A stretch of DNA of 30,754 nt, from the NCBI GenBank assembly GCA_958431945.1, contig CAUASQ010000002.1, forward strand, positions 1 through 30,754, given 5' to 3'. Position 1 is the stretch's first letter. Every line of letters starts with the position of its first letter. Both the position numbers and the translations under genes were made by a program. Positions 16,722 to 24,497 of the stretch are shown in pieces. Origin of the DNA: an uncultured Collinsella sp. (GTDB taxonomy: Bacteria; Actinomycetota; Coriobacteriia; Coriobacteriales; Coriobacteriaceae). The notes below the pieces were generated by a model that had not been told where the DNA came from, ran no database searches, and saw only the letters and a list, made by a program, of their open reading frames with translations.

Positions 16722-18806
16722 CTAGATACAGAACCCGGGGATCACACAGGTTCGTTTGTTTGGCTTTTCCGCAGGCGTTGCGTACGTAAAGACGTCGCCG
16801 TCGTGCCCCACGCGGTTCATATAGAGCGTGCCTTCGCTCTCCGATGTGTCGGGGCTCACCGTGCGCTCCCACCAACAGGTGTCCTTGCCCTTCCACTGGC
16901 GGACCATCGTCTCGTTCGTGGAATACGGGCTCACCTTGAGCTCGCGGAAGAGCTGATACTCCTTGCCCTCGCCGTTGTAGATGTCTGCCAGGTAGTGATA
17001 GTCCTCGGCAAACGAATCGGGCGGTTGTGTACCGCACAGCTCGACCATGGCGGGCAGCCAAAGGGTTGCGGGCAACTCGCTCAGGCACGATGCGCTGTTG
17101 GCGGCGCCCACATTGTTCGAGACCTTCTTGACCCCTTTAATGAGTGCGCGCAACTCGTTGGGCAGCAGCTTAAGGCCGTCGCCGTTGAGCCATTCCCGCA
17201 GCTCGCAATCTACCCAGCCGGCGCTCGGCGGTTCAGCTGCAGCGTTGCGCTCGGCAATACCCGCGTCGAACATAAACGTCAGCCCGGCCTTGCCCGTACC
17301 GTCCAGAAGCTCATCGTGACGGATGCCCACAAGCTGCGCGCCAACCTGCAGCCCGTTGGTGAGCGTGACACGCTTGGTGCACGGATAGGGGATATGCCCA
17401 TCAGCGTCGAGCAGGTGGTAACGCTTGGCAATCTCGCGTGCCTCGCTACGGGTCTCGGCGGCCTTAATCTTGAGCGAAATCTCCTGCAGCTGATCCCAGG
17501 TGTAGTCGTCAAGCGAACCGCGGATGCCGTCCAGGTAGTCGGGGATGCCGAAGCCATGGGTCGCCGCCCCAATGACGCTGAGCCCCGCAACGGCTGCAAC
17601 GACGCCACCGATAATAAACCGGCGGCGGGTCATGGCATCGTGCCGGGCCTGCTCCAGGATCTCTCGCGCGCGCTCGCCGGCGACGTCGACCTTAAGGTGC
17701 GTACCGGAGTCGATGTCGATTGCGGCGTCACTGCCCGCGCCCTCGCGGCCCTCGGATTCGGCATCGGTGAGGTATGCCGAGAGCACCTCGAGCATCTGCT
17801 GCTCGGTGGGACGATCGCACTGCTCGACTGAGAGACCCTTCATGATGATTTGGACGAGCGCTTCATCGCTCTCGCAGCGCGGCTCGAGCGGTGCCGGCTT
17901 GGTCTTGGTCTTTACGAGATAGAACGAGCCGGTTGCAGCGGCGTCCGTCGACTCAAAGTCAAACGGTTTGCGACCGCTGTAGAGCTGGTACAAAATGCTC
18001 GAAAGCGCATAGACGTCGATTGCCGGCGAACGGCGAAGGGCCGCGATGCCTTCGATATCCTGCGTGAGCATCTCGGGCGCGGCGTATGCGGGCGTGGCAA
18101 AACGCCAGATGTCGGCGCGCCGGGTGATCGTGTCGTCGCCGAGAGCCATGGTCGCGGAGCCCATGTCGATGAGGCAGGGGTCAAAGGAACAATCAGCAAT
18201 CTGCTGCTCGAGCGTTCGGCTAGTGGTGCGGAACATGATATTGGCAGGCGACAGGTCGCGATGGATGACCGGATTCACGAGGCCTTGGGTCATCAAGAGC
18301 GCACGAAGCACGGCGTTTCCGACGGCGGCGACCATCTGGGTGGTCAGCCCGCCCGAGGCGTCGTGCGGAAGCAGGGGCAGCGCCTGCTTGAGCGAGGTGC
18401 CCTCGACCCACTCCATGAGGATGAGCGGGTCATCCTCGCACGATCCGTAGCCATAGACGCGCGGAAATCCGCGCAGGTGCGAGACGGTACACAGATGACG
18501 GTACTCCTCGAACAGCGCAGCGGTGTTGGCCAGGTGCGCTGCCGATTGCTCGGCGGAGCGGTCGGGGGCTTGGCCGGAAAGGATGACGTTGTCCTTGAGT
18601 AGCTTGACGGCAAAGACCTCGCCGCTCGTGTTGGTCGCGCGCAGCACGTGCCCGATGTTGCCGTTGTTGCGGTGGGCCGTCTGGAGAATAAGCGTCATAA
18701 ACCGACGCTTGGCGTCGTCCTCGGCGCTGGGGTCGACCGCCACGGCGGTATCGAACGTATCGAGACGGATGAGTTTGTCGCCATAGGCGCTATCGGTAGT
18801 ATCCAT
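16722..18806 (-). CDS. Transmembrane Ser/Thr protein kinase with outer DUF6273-like domain
   Basis: A 694-residue membrane kinase. The cytoplasmic kinase domain spans about 50-345: glycine loop GNIGHV (49-54), Lys68 in FAVKLL, catalytic HRDLSPAN from 182, metal-binding DMG at 214-216 (in place of DFG) and APE at 243-245. A basic stop followed by one transmembrane helix lies at about 396-415. The outer C-terminal part (about 420-694) resembles DUF6273 (WVDCELREWLN then LPNEL). I chose ATG 18806 because AAAGGA precedes it; upstream frame extension passes through a hairpin. The FHA protein gene lies just upstream on the same strand, so FHA binding of phosphothreonine made by this kinase is a reasonable inference. 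Confidence 0.88.
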   Translation of the reverse strand: MDTTDSAYGDKLIRLDTFDTAVAVDPSAEDDAKRRFMTLILQTAHRNNGNIGHVLRATNTSGEVFAVKLLKDNVILSGQAPDRSAEQSAAHLANTAALFEEYRHLCTVSHLRGFPRVYGYGSCEDDPLILMEWVEGTSLKQALPLLPHDASGGLTTQMVAAVGNAVLRALLMTQGLVNPVIHRDLSPANIMFRTTSRTLEQQIADCSFDPCLIDMGSATMALGDDTITRRADIWRFATPAYAAPEMLTQDIEGIAALRRSPAIDVYALSSILYQLYSGRKPFDFESTDAAATGSFYLVKTKTKPAPLEPRCESDEALVQIIMKGLSVEQCDRPTEQQMLEVLSAYLTDAESEGREGAGSDAAIDIDSGTHLKVDVAGERAREILEQARHDAMTRRRFIIGGVVAAVAGLSVIGAATHGFGIPDYLDGIRGSLDDYTWDQLQEISLKIKAAETRSEAREIAKRYHLLDADGHIPYPCTKRVTLTNGLQVGAQLVGIRHDELLDGTGKAGLTFMFDAGIAERNAAAEPPSAGWVDCELREWLNGDGLKLLPNELRALIKGVKKVSNNVGAANSASCLSELPATLWLPAMVELCGTQPPDSFAEDYHYLADIYNGEGKEYQLFRELKVSPYSTNETMVRQWKGKDTCWWERTVSPDTSESEGTLYMNRVGHDGDVFTYATPAEKPNKRTCVIPGFCI

Positions 18807-18838
18807 GGCGTTCCTTTGTCTGGCATGGGTTGCCGCAC

Positions 18839-18899
18839 GTATACGTGAGCAGTGCGGATATCGGTAAAGTACCATGATAGCCGCACTGCCCACGTATAC
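18839..18899. other. 19-bp-stem hairpin in the kinase leader
   Basis: 18839-18857 and 18881-18899 are inverted repeats with one mismatch in 19 bp, around a 23-nt loop. It sits 33 bp upstream of the kinase start on the minus strand, between the FHA and kinase genes. It could be an operator or a leader RNA structure. Confidence 0.6.
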
Positions 18900-18945
18900 C
18901 GCTGTGCATTGTCGTTTACGACGCAGAAGGTAGAAGACGAAAGAC

Positions 18946-18974
18946 GGACGGCGACCGTCTTTCGATCGCCGTCC
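18946..18974 (-). terminator. Possible terminator after the FHA gene
   Basis: A perfect 9-bp GC-rich stem (18946-18954 with 18966-18974) lies 4 bp past the FHA stop. On the minus strand it is followed by GTCTTTCGTCTTC, which is T-rich but interrupted. Termination may be partial, allowing some read-through to the kinase. Confidence 0.5.
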
Positions 18975-18977
18975 GCG

Positions 18978-19940
18978 CTAGTCCACAATGACAAGGAATG
19001 TCGTGTAGAGACCCAGATGGAGCCTGTCGCTGTTTTCGATTTCCACTGGGGGATAGATCTTGCCAGGCTCGCGTTGGTCGCGCGGCGGCTCAATCACAAT
19101 ATCGCCGTCACCCGCGCCCGATTCGAGCACTGTGCCGTTGGTCGACCCAAGGCCCTGGGCGTACCAGTGCTCACCCTCAAGCCAAATGCGAAGATGCTCG
19201 CGCGATGCGTCGGCGCCCACATCGGTGATGCTGGGCGAGGTTTTGGGCAAAGAACCAATCACGGTGCCGCGCGGATCGCGTGTGAGGGGATGGATTTGCA
19301 TGCCGGCGCAGTTGTCGGCATGGGTTCTGAGCAGACCGAGGTTGGGGGCGACGGTGCGCGGCTGCTCCAGGCTGCTCATAAAGCCACGTCCGACGGTAGT
19401 TTCGGTGGTGCCAAAGTGCTCGCCCGTCTTGCTGTCGCAAAAGCGCTCGACGGTGGCCACACCCTGAACGGGATCGGCGAGCGCCCCCGTTGCCACAAAG
19501 AGCATAAGGTAAAGCGTGCTTTTCTCGCGCACGGCATTGCCGTCAAAGTTGTCGATGCGATTGAGGGCATTTGCATATAGGCGGCTGTCCAGCTTGTAGC
19601 TGGCGAGAGCCGACATCATTTCGTTGGCGGCCGGACCGCGATAGTGCTCGGCGATTGCCCGATAGGCGGACTCGCCGCCGCCGAGCTTGCTGCAGATTGC
19701 CGAGGAAAGGTTGAGCGTGGTGACGGTAAAGTCGCTGTAGATGGAGGGCGCGCACTGGTCAGGCTTGCGATGGACGATGTAACGGGTGAGATACGAGCGG
19801 TTGGAAGAGCATTTCTCGAGCAGGGTACTGCCGAGATAAGAGTTTCCGTTGATAAGCATTCGGGCGATCTCGAGATGTTTAAGACCGCCGAACGAGCGAA
19901 TATCGTTATAGAGGACCGAGCAAGGCGTCTCTGCTGCCAC
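18978..19940 (-). CDS. FHA-domain protein
   Basis: A 320-residue cytoplasmic protein. The C-terminal forkhead-associated domain (about 220-318) shows VIGSLPK, then ADASREHLRIW, then GLGSTNGTVL, the Ser-Arg-x-His and Asn-Gly residues that bind phosphothreonine. The N-terminal 200 residues are helical and unrecognised. I chose GTG 19940 because an ideal AAAGGAGG ribosome site ends five bases before it; an upstream ATG at 19970 has none and the ribosome site would lie inside the gene. It precedes the transmembrane kinase gene on the same strand and is a likely partner or substrate. A perfect -10 (TATAAT, 20048-20053 on the minus strand) lies upstream, without a clear -35. Confidence 0.87.
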   Translation of the reverse strand: MAAETPCSVLYNDIRSFGGLKHLEIARMLINGNSYLGSTLLEKCSSNRSYLTRYIVHRKPDQCAPSIYSDFTVTTLNLSSAICSKLGGGESAYRAIAEHYRGPAANEMMSALASYKLDSRLYANALNRIDNFDGNAVREKSTLYLMLFVATGALADPVQGVATVERFCDSKTGEHFGTTETTVGRGFMSSLEQPRTVAPNLGLLRTHADNCAGMQIHPLTRDPRGTVIGSLPKTSPSITDVGADASREHLRIWLEGEHWYAQGLGSTNGTVLESGAGDGDIVIEPPRDQREPGKIYPPVEIENSDRLHLGLYTTFLVIVD

Positions 19941-20119
19941 GGATACCTCCTTTGGTTGCTTCCTAGCCAATATGGCGATAGGAATTAATGGCCCCCGGTG
20001 GGCGACGTATTAAATGGCTGCGCAATATATAGCGTAACCAAAGCAACATTATAGGCCACATGTTCAAAATTGCAGGAAGACCGAGAGATTTGGTTTGGGC
20101 TGGACGGAAATCCCCCTCT
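19941..20119 (-). promoter_or_regulatory. FHA gene upstream region
   Basis: An AT-rich leader of the minus-strand FHA gene. It contains TATAAT at 20048-20053 and a second AT-rich block, CTATATAT, near 20027-20034. No clear -35 was found at the right distance from either. Confidence 0.3.
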
Positions 20120-20257
20120 GTCTTGATCTATAACAATTAGGACCGATTTTGCTCGGTAGCTGTTGCAGATTGAGACGTTTGTGAGCCGTGTCGACCGTTT
20201 GTCTCGATCTGTAACACGTAGAGGAAGATTCGCCCTGTAGATGTTACAGATTGAGAC
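20120..20257. repeat. Cluster F: two 57-bp dyad repeats, 81-bp period
   Basis: Copies at 20120-20176 and 20201-20257 are 57 bp each, starts 81 bp apart. The first is the most decayed in the core (CTATAAC left, GTTGCAG right). It lies between the divergent FHA and DEAD-box genes. Confidence 0.92.
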
Positions 20258-20528
20258 AATCAGCCGGGCCCACCTCGTCCGCCTCGTCATCTGTGGTTTA
20301 CGTGGGGGCATGCGAAGCACGGGTATACTAACCGGCGGCGAATCTGCTCCATCGCTTAGAGCTGCTGCGTCTGGACGGCGCGTGATAGGGCTGCCAAAGC
20401 GATCGCCAGCGTGCTGAGCAACGTCCTCTCTGTGCGCACCTGTTTTTGTATGTATTAGCGCACTACCAAGCACGCCCGCGCGGCCGCATGCCGTGCCCAT
20501 TGCGCGTGCAGATAAGGAACAACAACAT
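20258..20528 (+). promoter_or_regulatory. Long leader of the DEAD-box gene
   Basis: About 270 bp without a gene. A TATACT -10 candidate at 20324-20329 would give a leader of nearly 200 nt, as is common for cold-regulated helicase mRNAs. No good -35 is at the expected spacing. Ribosome site AAGGA is at 20514-20518. Confidence 0.35.
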
Positions 20529-22778
20529 ATGCGTAATTCTGTATCCGACGTCACCGACGCCGAGATTCTGGACGAGACCCGCGAGGCCATGACCCAGGCT
20601 GCCTTCGATGCCGCCGATGAGGCCAATGCCGCCCAGGCCGTCGAGTCCGCTACCGAGAGCCTGCCCGCCTTTGACGAGCTGGGCCTCTCCGACGAGATGC
20701 TTCGTGCTATCGAGAACCTGGGCTACACGGCGCCCACGCCCGTGCAGGCCGGCTCGATCCCCGTAGTGCTCGAGGGCCGTGACCTGCTTGCCGCCGCTCA
20801 GACCGGCACCGGCAAGACGGCTGCCTTTTTGCTGCCGACCATGAACAATCTGGAGCACATCGCTCCTCCCAAACCCGTGCGCGAGCGCGGCGGCCGCAAC
20901 CGCCGTCGCGGTGTTAAAAAGCCCGAGGGCAACGGCCGCGGCCCCGTGATGCTCGTCATCACCCCTACGCGCGAGCTCGCCCAGCAGATCGACGAGGTCG
21001 CAAGCAAAATCGCCGACGTCACCGGCCATGTTGCCGTGACCGTCGTGGGCGGCGTGAGCTACAAGCCGCAGACCGCGGCACTTAAGTACGGCTGCGACAT
21101 CCTGGTCGCAACGCCGGGCCGTCTGGTTGATCTGATCGAGCAGGGTGCCTGCCACCTGGGCGAGGTCAAAGTGCTGGTACTCGACGAGGCCGACCGCATG
21201 CTCGATATGGGTTTTTTGCCCGCCGTCCGCCGCATTGTGCGCGAGACGCCGGCCGAGCGCCAGACGCTGCTGTTCTCGGCGACCCTCGACGAGGAGGCCG
21301 TGGGCGAGATCACCGATCTAGTGAGCGACCCGGCCCGCGTGGAGATCGCGCCCGCTACGTCGACCGCCGACACCGTCGACCAGTTTGTATTCCCGGTGTC
21401 CATCGAGGCCAAGAACAACCTGCTGCCCGAGTTCCTCAAGAAGGAGGGCCCGGAGCGCACTATCGTCTTCATGCGCACCAAGCACCGCGCCGACAGCTGC
21501 TGCCGTCGTCTGGAGCGTAAGGGCATCAAGGCCGCCGCGATTCACGGCAACCGCAGCCAGGCCCAGCGCGAGCGTGCCCTTTCGGCCTTCCGCGACGGCA
21601 CCGTCGACGTGCTGGTGGCAACCGATGTTCTCGCCCGCGGCATCGACATTAGCGACGTGCGCTACGTCGTGAACTTTGACGTGCCGGCCGAGCCGACCGA
21701 CTATATCCACCGCATTGGCCGTACGGGCCGCGCCGGCGAGCTGGGCTGGGCCATTACGTTTGTGACAGAGCAGGACGTCGATGAGTTCTACGAGATCGAG
21801 AAGCTCATGGACAAGACGGCCGATATTTACGAAGCCGGCGACCTGCATGTGGGTCCCAACCCGCCTGCGGTTGATCCCGAGCGCGACCCTGCGGCCTTTA
21901 AGGTGAAGAAGAAGACTAAGCGCGGCAAGTCCAAGAGCAAGAAGAAGCTTGAGCAGGCGCGTCGCGACGGCAAGCGCAACGGCGACGATTACGGCGATGT
22001 TGCCGGTCGTTCCAACCGCGGTCGCGACGAGCGCCGCGGCGACGGCGAGCGTCCGAGCCGTCCCAAGCGCGGCGGCAAGACCCGCGTGCGCGAGGGCGTT
22101 CAGGCTCGCGTGGACGAGGCTGTTGAGAGCGTGGCTCGCGAGGTAGCTGCCGAGGAGCGCGGCGGTGCTGGTGCCGCTGAGCAGCCTGCGCGCGGCAACC
22201 GTGCCGAGCGTCGTGCCAAGCAGTTCCAGGGCGAGGCACACCGCCGTCGTCGTGAGGACGAGGACCGCGGCGGTCGTCGTCGTGTCGAGCGCGAGGACGA
22301 GGGCCGCGGTTCGCGCGGTGGCAAGCGCGGTGCGGGCGACCGCCGGCGTTCCGGTCGTGATGACGAGCGCGGCGGCCGTGATGAGCGTCGCGGCGGCGAG
22401 GGTCGCGGTGAGCGTACTGCCCGTGGCGGTGAGTCCCGTGGCGGCAAGCGCTTTGAAGAGCGCGGTAGCCGCGGCGGCGAGCGTCGCGAGGGTGCTCGCG
22501 GCAATGGCGGCCGCGGCGGCGCTGGTCGTTCTAACGAGTCGCGTGATCGTCGTGACCCGCGTGCCAGCCGCGATCGTCGCGATGACTGGCGCAACTACGA
22601 CGATACCCGCGAAGAGCGTCGCGGCGGCTATCGTGGTGGTCGTGGCGGCAACCAGGCCGGCTCCCGTGGCGGCCGTGCCGGCGGTCGCGATAACCGTGGC
22701 AGCTACGGCAACAGCCGTGGCGGCAAGCGCGGTGGCAGCTCCCGTCGCCCCGGCGACGGCGGCGGCAAGCGCAAGTAA
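20529..22778 (+). CDS. DEAD-box RNA helicase with long Arg/Gly-rich tail
   Basis: A 749-residue ATP-dependent RNA helicase, RhlE/CsdA-like, for RNA remodelling such as ribosome assembly or cold adaptation. Motifs: Q motif (FDELGLS and TAPTPVQ), AQTGTGKT at 90-97, PTRELAQQ, ATPGRLVD, DEAD at 219-222, SATLD, ATDVLARGID and HRIGRTGRAG. A basic insert (ERGGRNRRRGVKK) sits between motifs I and Ia. From about residue 460 a tail of nearly 290 residues is dominated by Arg, Gly, Glu, Asp and Lys with many RGG and RGGR units, likely disordered and RNA-binding. ATG 20529 follows AAGGA; a GTG at 20493 lacks a site. A strong terminator follows. Confidence 0.93.
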   Translation: MRNSVSDVTDAEILDETREAMTQAAFDAADEANAAQAVESATESLPAFDELGLSDEMLRAIENLGYTAPTPVQAGSIPVVLEGRDLLAAAQTGTGKTAAFLLPTMNNLEHIAPPKPVRERGGRNRRRGVKKPEGNGRGPVMLVITPTRELAQQIDEVASKIADVTGHVAVTVVGGVSYKPQTAALKYGCDILVATPGRLVDLIEQGACHLGEVKVLVLDEADRMLDMGFLPAVRRIVRETPAERQTLLFSATLDEEAVGEITDLVSDPARVEIAPATSTADTVDQFVFPVSIEAKNNLLPEFLKKEGPERTIVFMRTKHRADSCCRRLERKGIKAAAIHGNRSQAQRERALSAFRDGTVDVLVATDVLARGIDISDVRYVVNFDVPAEPTDYIHRIGRTGRAGELGWAITFVTEQDVDEFYEIEKLMDKTADIYEAGDLHVGPNPPAVDPERDPAAFKVKKKTKRGKSKSKKKLEQARRDGKRNGDDYGDVAGRSNRGRDERRGDGERPSRPKRGGKTRVREGVQARVDEAVESVAREVAAEERGGAGAAEQPARGNRAERRAKQFQGEAHRRRREDEDRGGRRRVEREDEGRGSRGGKRGAGDRRRSGRDDERGGRDERRGGEGRGERTARGGESRGGKRFEERGSRGGERREGARGNGGRGGAGRSNESRDRRDPRASRDRRDDWRNYDDTREERRGGYRGGRGGNQAGSRGGRAGGRDNRGSYGNSRGGKRGGSSRRPGDGGGKRK

Positions 22779-22810
22779 GATGCGCATCGCGCGCTAGCGT
22801 GAGACAAGCT

Positions 22811-22844
22811 AAGGGCCCGAGCAAACAACGCTCGGGCCCTTTTG
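22811..22844 (+). terminator. Rho-independent terminator after the helicase
   Basis: A perfect 12-bp stem starting AAGGGCCCGAGC encloses a short A/C-rich loop (AAACAAC) and is followed by TTTTG. This is a textbook terminator. Confidence 0.9.
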
Positions 22845-22951
22845 TTTGCCGTGTCCATCGCTAATTCAAACGTGATGTTCTCGGGAATGCATCTGGGGGA
22901 TGCCGAGGACCTATTTTCTGCCATGCAGCAATGGGTCCCATGGGGTGCGCC

Positions 22952-22976
22952 GTGCATTTTTTGGAGTATTCTGCAG
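22952..22976 (+). repeat. 25-bp GGAGTATTCTGCA motif, copy 1
   Basis: GTGCA, then TTTTTT, then GGAGTATTCTGCAG. It matches copy 2 in the first five and in 13 of the last 14 bases, with the six bases between differing completely but equal in length. Confidence 0.6.
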
Positions 22977-23159
22977 TTCGAGTTGTCTGCATATGATTCG
23001 ACGTCGCCAACGGTGGCCTTAGGATATCCCTAGCGAGCGTTCCGAGTCAGATTTCGCCGTTTTCCGGAGCAGGGGCGCGTCATTCTCGCCATGTCGGGAC
23101 TTAGAATGATACGGCGCCCTACAGTTTTGCCCACCCGCGGCGGTGCTGACGCGGTCACG

Positions 23160-23184
23160 TTGCAGAATACTCCGTTTTTTGCAC
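23160..23184 (-). repeat. 25-bp GGAGTATTCTGCA motif, copy 2
   Basis: On the minus strand it reads GTGCA, AAAAAC, then GGAGTATTCTGCAA. It is inverted relative to copy 1, with 183 bp between them. Confidence 0.6.
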
Positions 23185-23395
23185 GTGCCGGGATGGGGTA
23201 CCTCAGGAGAACGCGGCGGTATCCAGTAAGTATATGCAATCTGTACCGTAATTTATACAAAACGAAGAGGCAGACAGCGTAGGGTGGGTGCATTGGGGTG
23301 CTTGGTGCACCAAAACGGGGATCCCATGCGCCGTATACTCTGGCTGGATGTGAAAGCGGCTTGACGCGTTGCCAGGCGTAGGGGAGGGTGCCTCG

Positions 23396-24157
23396 ATGAG
23401 CGTATTCGAAATTGTGTTTAGTCCGACGGGTGGAACGCGGAAGGTGTCTGGCCTTGTGGCCGGGGCACTGGGCAAGAATACCGTTACCGTCGATCTGGCC
23501 GATAGCGGGCTAGATTTCAGCGCTGTCTCGATGACCGAGGACGACGTGGCCGTAATCTCTGTGCCGGCGTATGCCGGTAGAATCCCGGCTGTGGTGGCTG
23601 ACCGGTTGGGCATGGTTCACGGCAACGGAGCGCGGGCCGTTCTGGTGTGCGTCTACGGAAACCGCGCGTTTGAGGACACGCTCGTAGAGCTGGAGGACGT
23701 TGCGAAGCATGCGGGATTCCGGGTGATCGCGGCAGTTGCGGCCATTGCAGAACATTCCATTGCGCGACAGTTTGCTGCCGGTCGTCCGGATGCGCAGGAT
23801 GCGGCGCAGCTCGCAGAGTTTGCGCAGCAAATTCAGCAAAAGCTGTTGGCCGAGGATACATCCGAGCCCTCTATTCCCGGCAATCGTCCTTATAAACAAG
23901 CCGGAGGTCACCGCATGGCACCCGAGGCAACAGGGGATTGTGTCTCCTGCGGTGCATGCGCCGCGGCGTGCCCCGTTTGTGCTATCGACAAGGGTGACCC
24001 CAAACGAGCAGCTGGCGAGGCGTGCATCTCCTGCATGCGCTGCATTGCCGTATGTCCGCGAGGCGCTCGTAAGCTTGATCCCAACAAGCTATCCGCTGTT
24101 TCCCAGATGCTGAGCAAGGTTTGCGTCGCGCGGAAGGAATGCGAGCTCTTCATCTAG
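23396..24157 (+). CDS. EFR1-type flavodoxin-ferredoxin fusion protein
   Basis: A 253-residue cytoplasmic electron carrier. The N-terminal flavodoxin-like domain (1-160) starts with FSPTGGTRK at residues 8-16, the FMN phosphate loop. The C-terminal part holds two 4Fe-4S ferredoxin motifs: Cys182, 185, 188, 192 and Cys210, 213, 216, 220. This architecture is common in anaerobes and would bridge one- and two-electron donors. I chose ATG 23396 for its GGGGAGGG ribosome site; an upstream frame start at 23369 has none. It stands alone but is near the hydrogenase genes, which need low-potential electrons; a link is possible but not shown. Confidence 0.88.
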   Translation: MSVFEIVFSPTGGTRKVSGLVAGALGKNTVTVDLADSGLDFSAVSMTEDDVAVISVPAYAGRIPAVVADRLGMVHGNGARAVLVCVYGNRAFEDTLVELEDVAKHAGFRVIAAVAAIAEHSIARQFAAGRPDAQDAAQLAEFAQQIQQKLLAEDTSEPSIPGNRPYKQAGGHRMAPEATGDCVSCGACAAACPVCAIDKGDPKRAAGEACISCMRCIAVCPRGARKLDPNKLSAVSQMLSKVCVARKECELFI

Positions 24158-24168
24158 CGCAAGTGAGA

Positions 24169-24202
24169 TTGGTGCAAACAAACCTGGCCCTTTTGCACCA
24201 AA
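24169..24202 (+). terminator. Hairpin after the EFR1-type gene
   Basis: A perfect 10-bp stem pairs TTGGTGCAAA at 24170-24179 with TTTGCACCAA at 24192-24201. The base on the 3' side is T-rich only inside the stem. Its left part (24171-24190) is the same motif as 13159-13178. Confidence 0.5.
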
Positions 24203-24205
24203 AAC

Positions 24206-24267
24206 GATCCGTTTTCCTCCGTTCCCAAGGGATCATGTGATCCGAAGGGGACGGAGGAAAACGGATC
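24206..24267. other. 62-bp nested palindrome (21-bp stem)
   Basis: 24206-24226 pairs with 24247-24267 with one G-T mismatch in 21 bp. The 20-nt loop itself contains GGATCA-TG-TGATCC (24230-24243). The left side recurs at 235-257 and 30598-30626. It lies 48 bp past a gene end and could be a transcription end, a cruciform or a mobile palindrome. Confidence 0.7.
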
Positions 24268-24497
24268 AAAAAGGAAAAATAGTAAGGCGCTCTTTTTCAC
24301 ATTGAATATTGCAATTTGGTAACGCGTTTTATCAAATATGGCATTTATCTGCGGTAATGTTCTATTTCACCGCTGAGGGTGACATTTTATACCGCCTGCC
24401 GAACCGTATGGAGACCTCACAACTTTTTAGGTCAGTGTTGTGCGTGTAGCAATTTCGCCCGGCCTCGCCTCCGGGCTGCCATGTGAGAGGGGATTTT
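24268..24497 (+). promoter_or_regulatory. AT-rich promoter region of the hydrogenase operon
   Basis: Markedly AT-rich for this genome, as expected for a promoter. An imperfect inverted repeat, TTTGGTAA-N6-TTATCAAA, at 24315-24336 (7 of 8 paired) could bind a redox or anaerobic regulator, but the spacing fits neither the Fnr nor the Rex consensus exactly. No single -35/-10 pair stands out. Confidence 0.4.

Larger units (their letters stand above)
22845..23395. other. Intergenic region with an inverted pair of 25-bp motifs
   Basis: No gene is supported in this 551-bp stretch. Two copies of a 25-bp motif face each other at 22952-22976 (plus) and 23160-23184 (minus). Both read GTGCA, six variable bases, then GGAGTATTCTGCA. 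A perfect palindrome TTGGTGCACCAA lies at 23302-23313, and a possible TATACT -10 for the next gene at 23334-23339. Confidence 0.5.

Noticed and set aside
21318..22787. Long Ala/Thr/Val-rich frame antisense to the helicase tail
   Set aside because: It is the complement of Arg/Gly codons in the tail, with low complexity and no motif.
23030..23293. Possible 87-aa minus-strand protein
   Set aside because: No ribosome site, no family resemblance, and it contains the 25-bp motif that recurs outside coding sequence.
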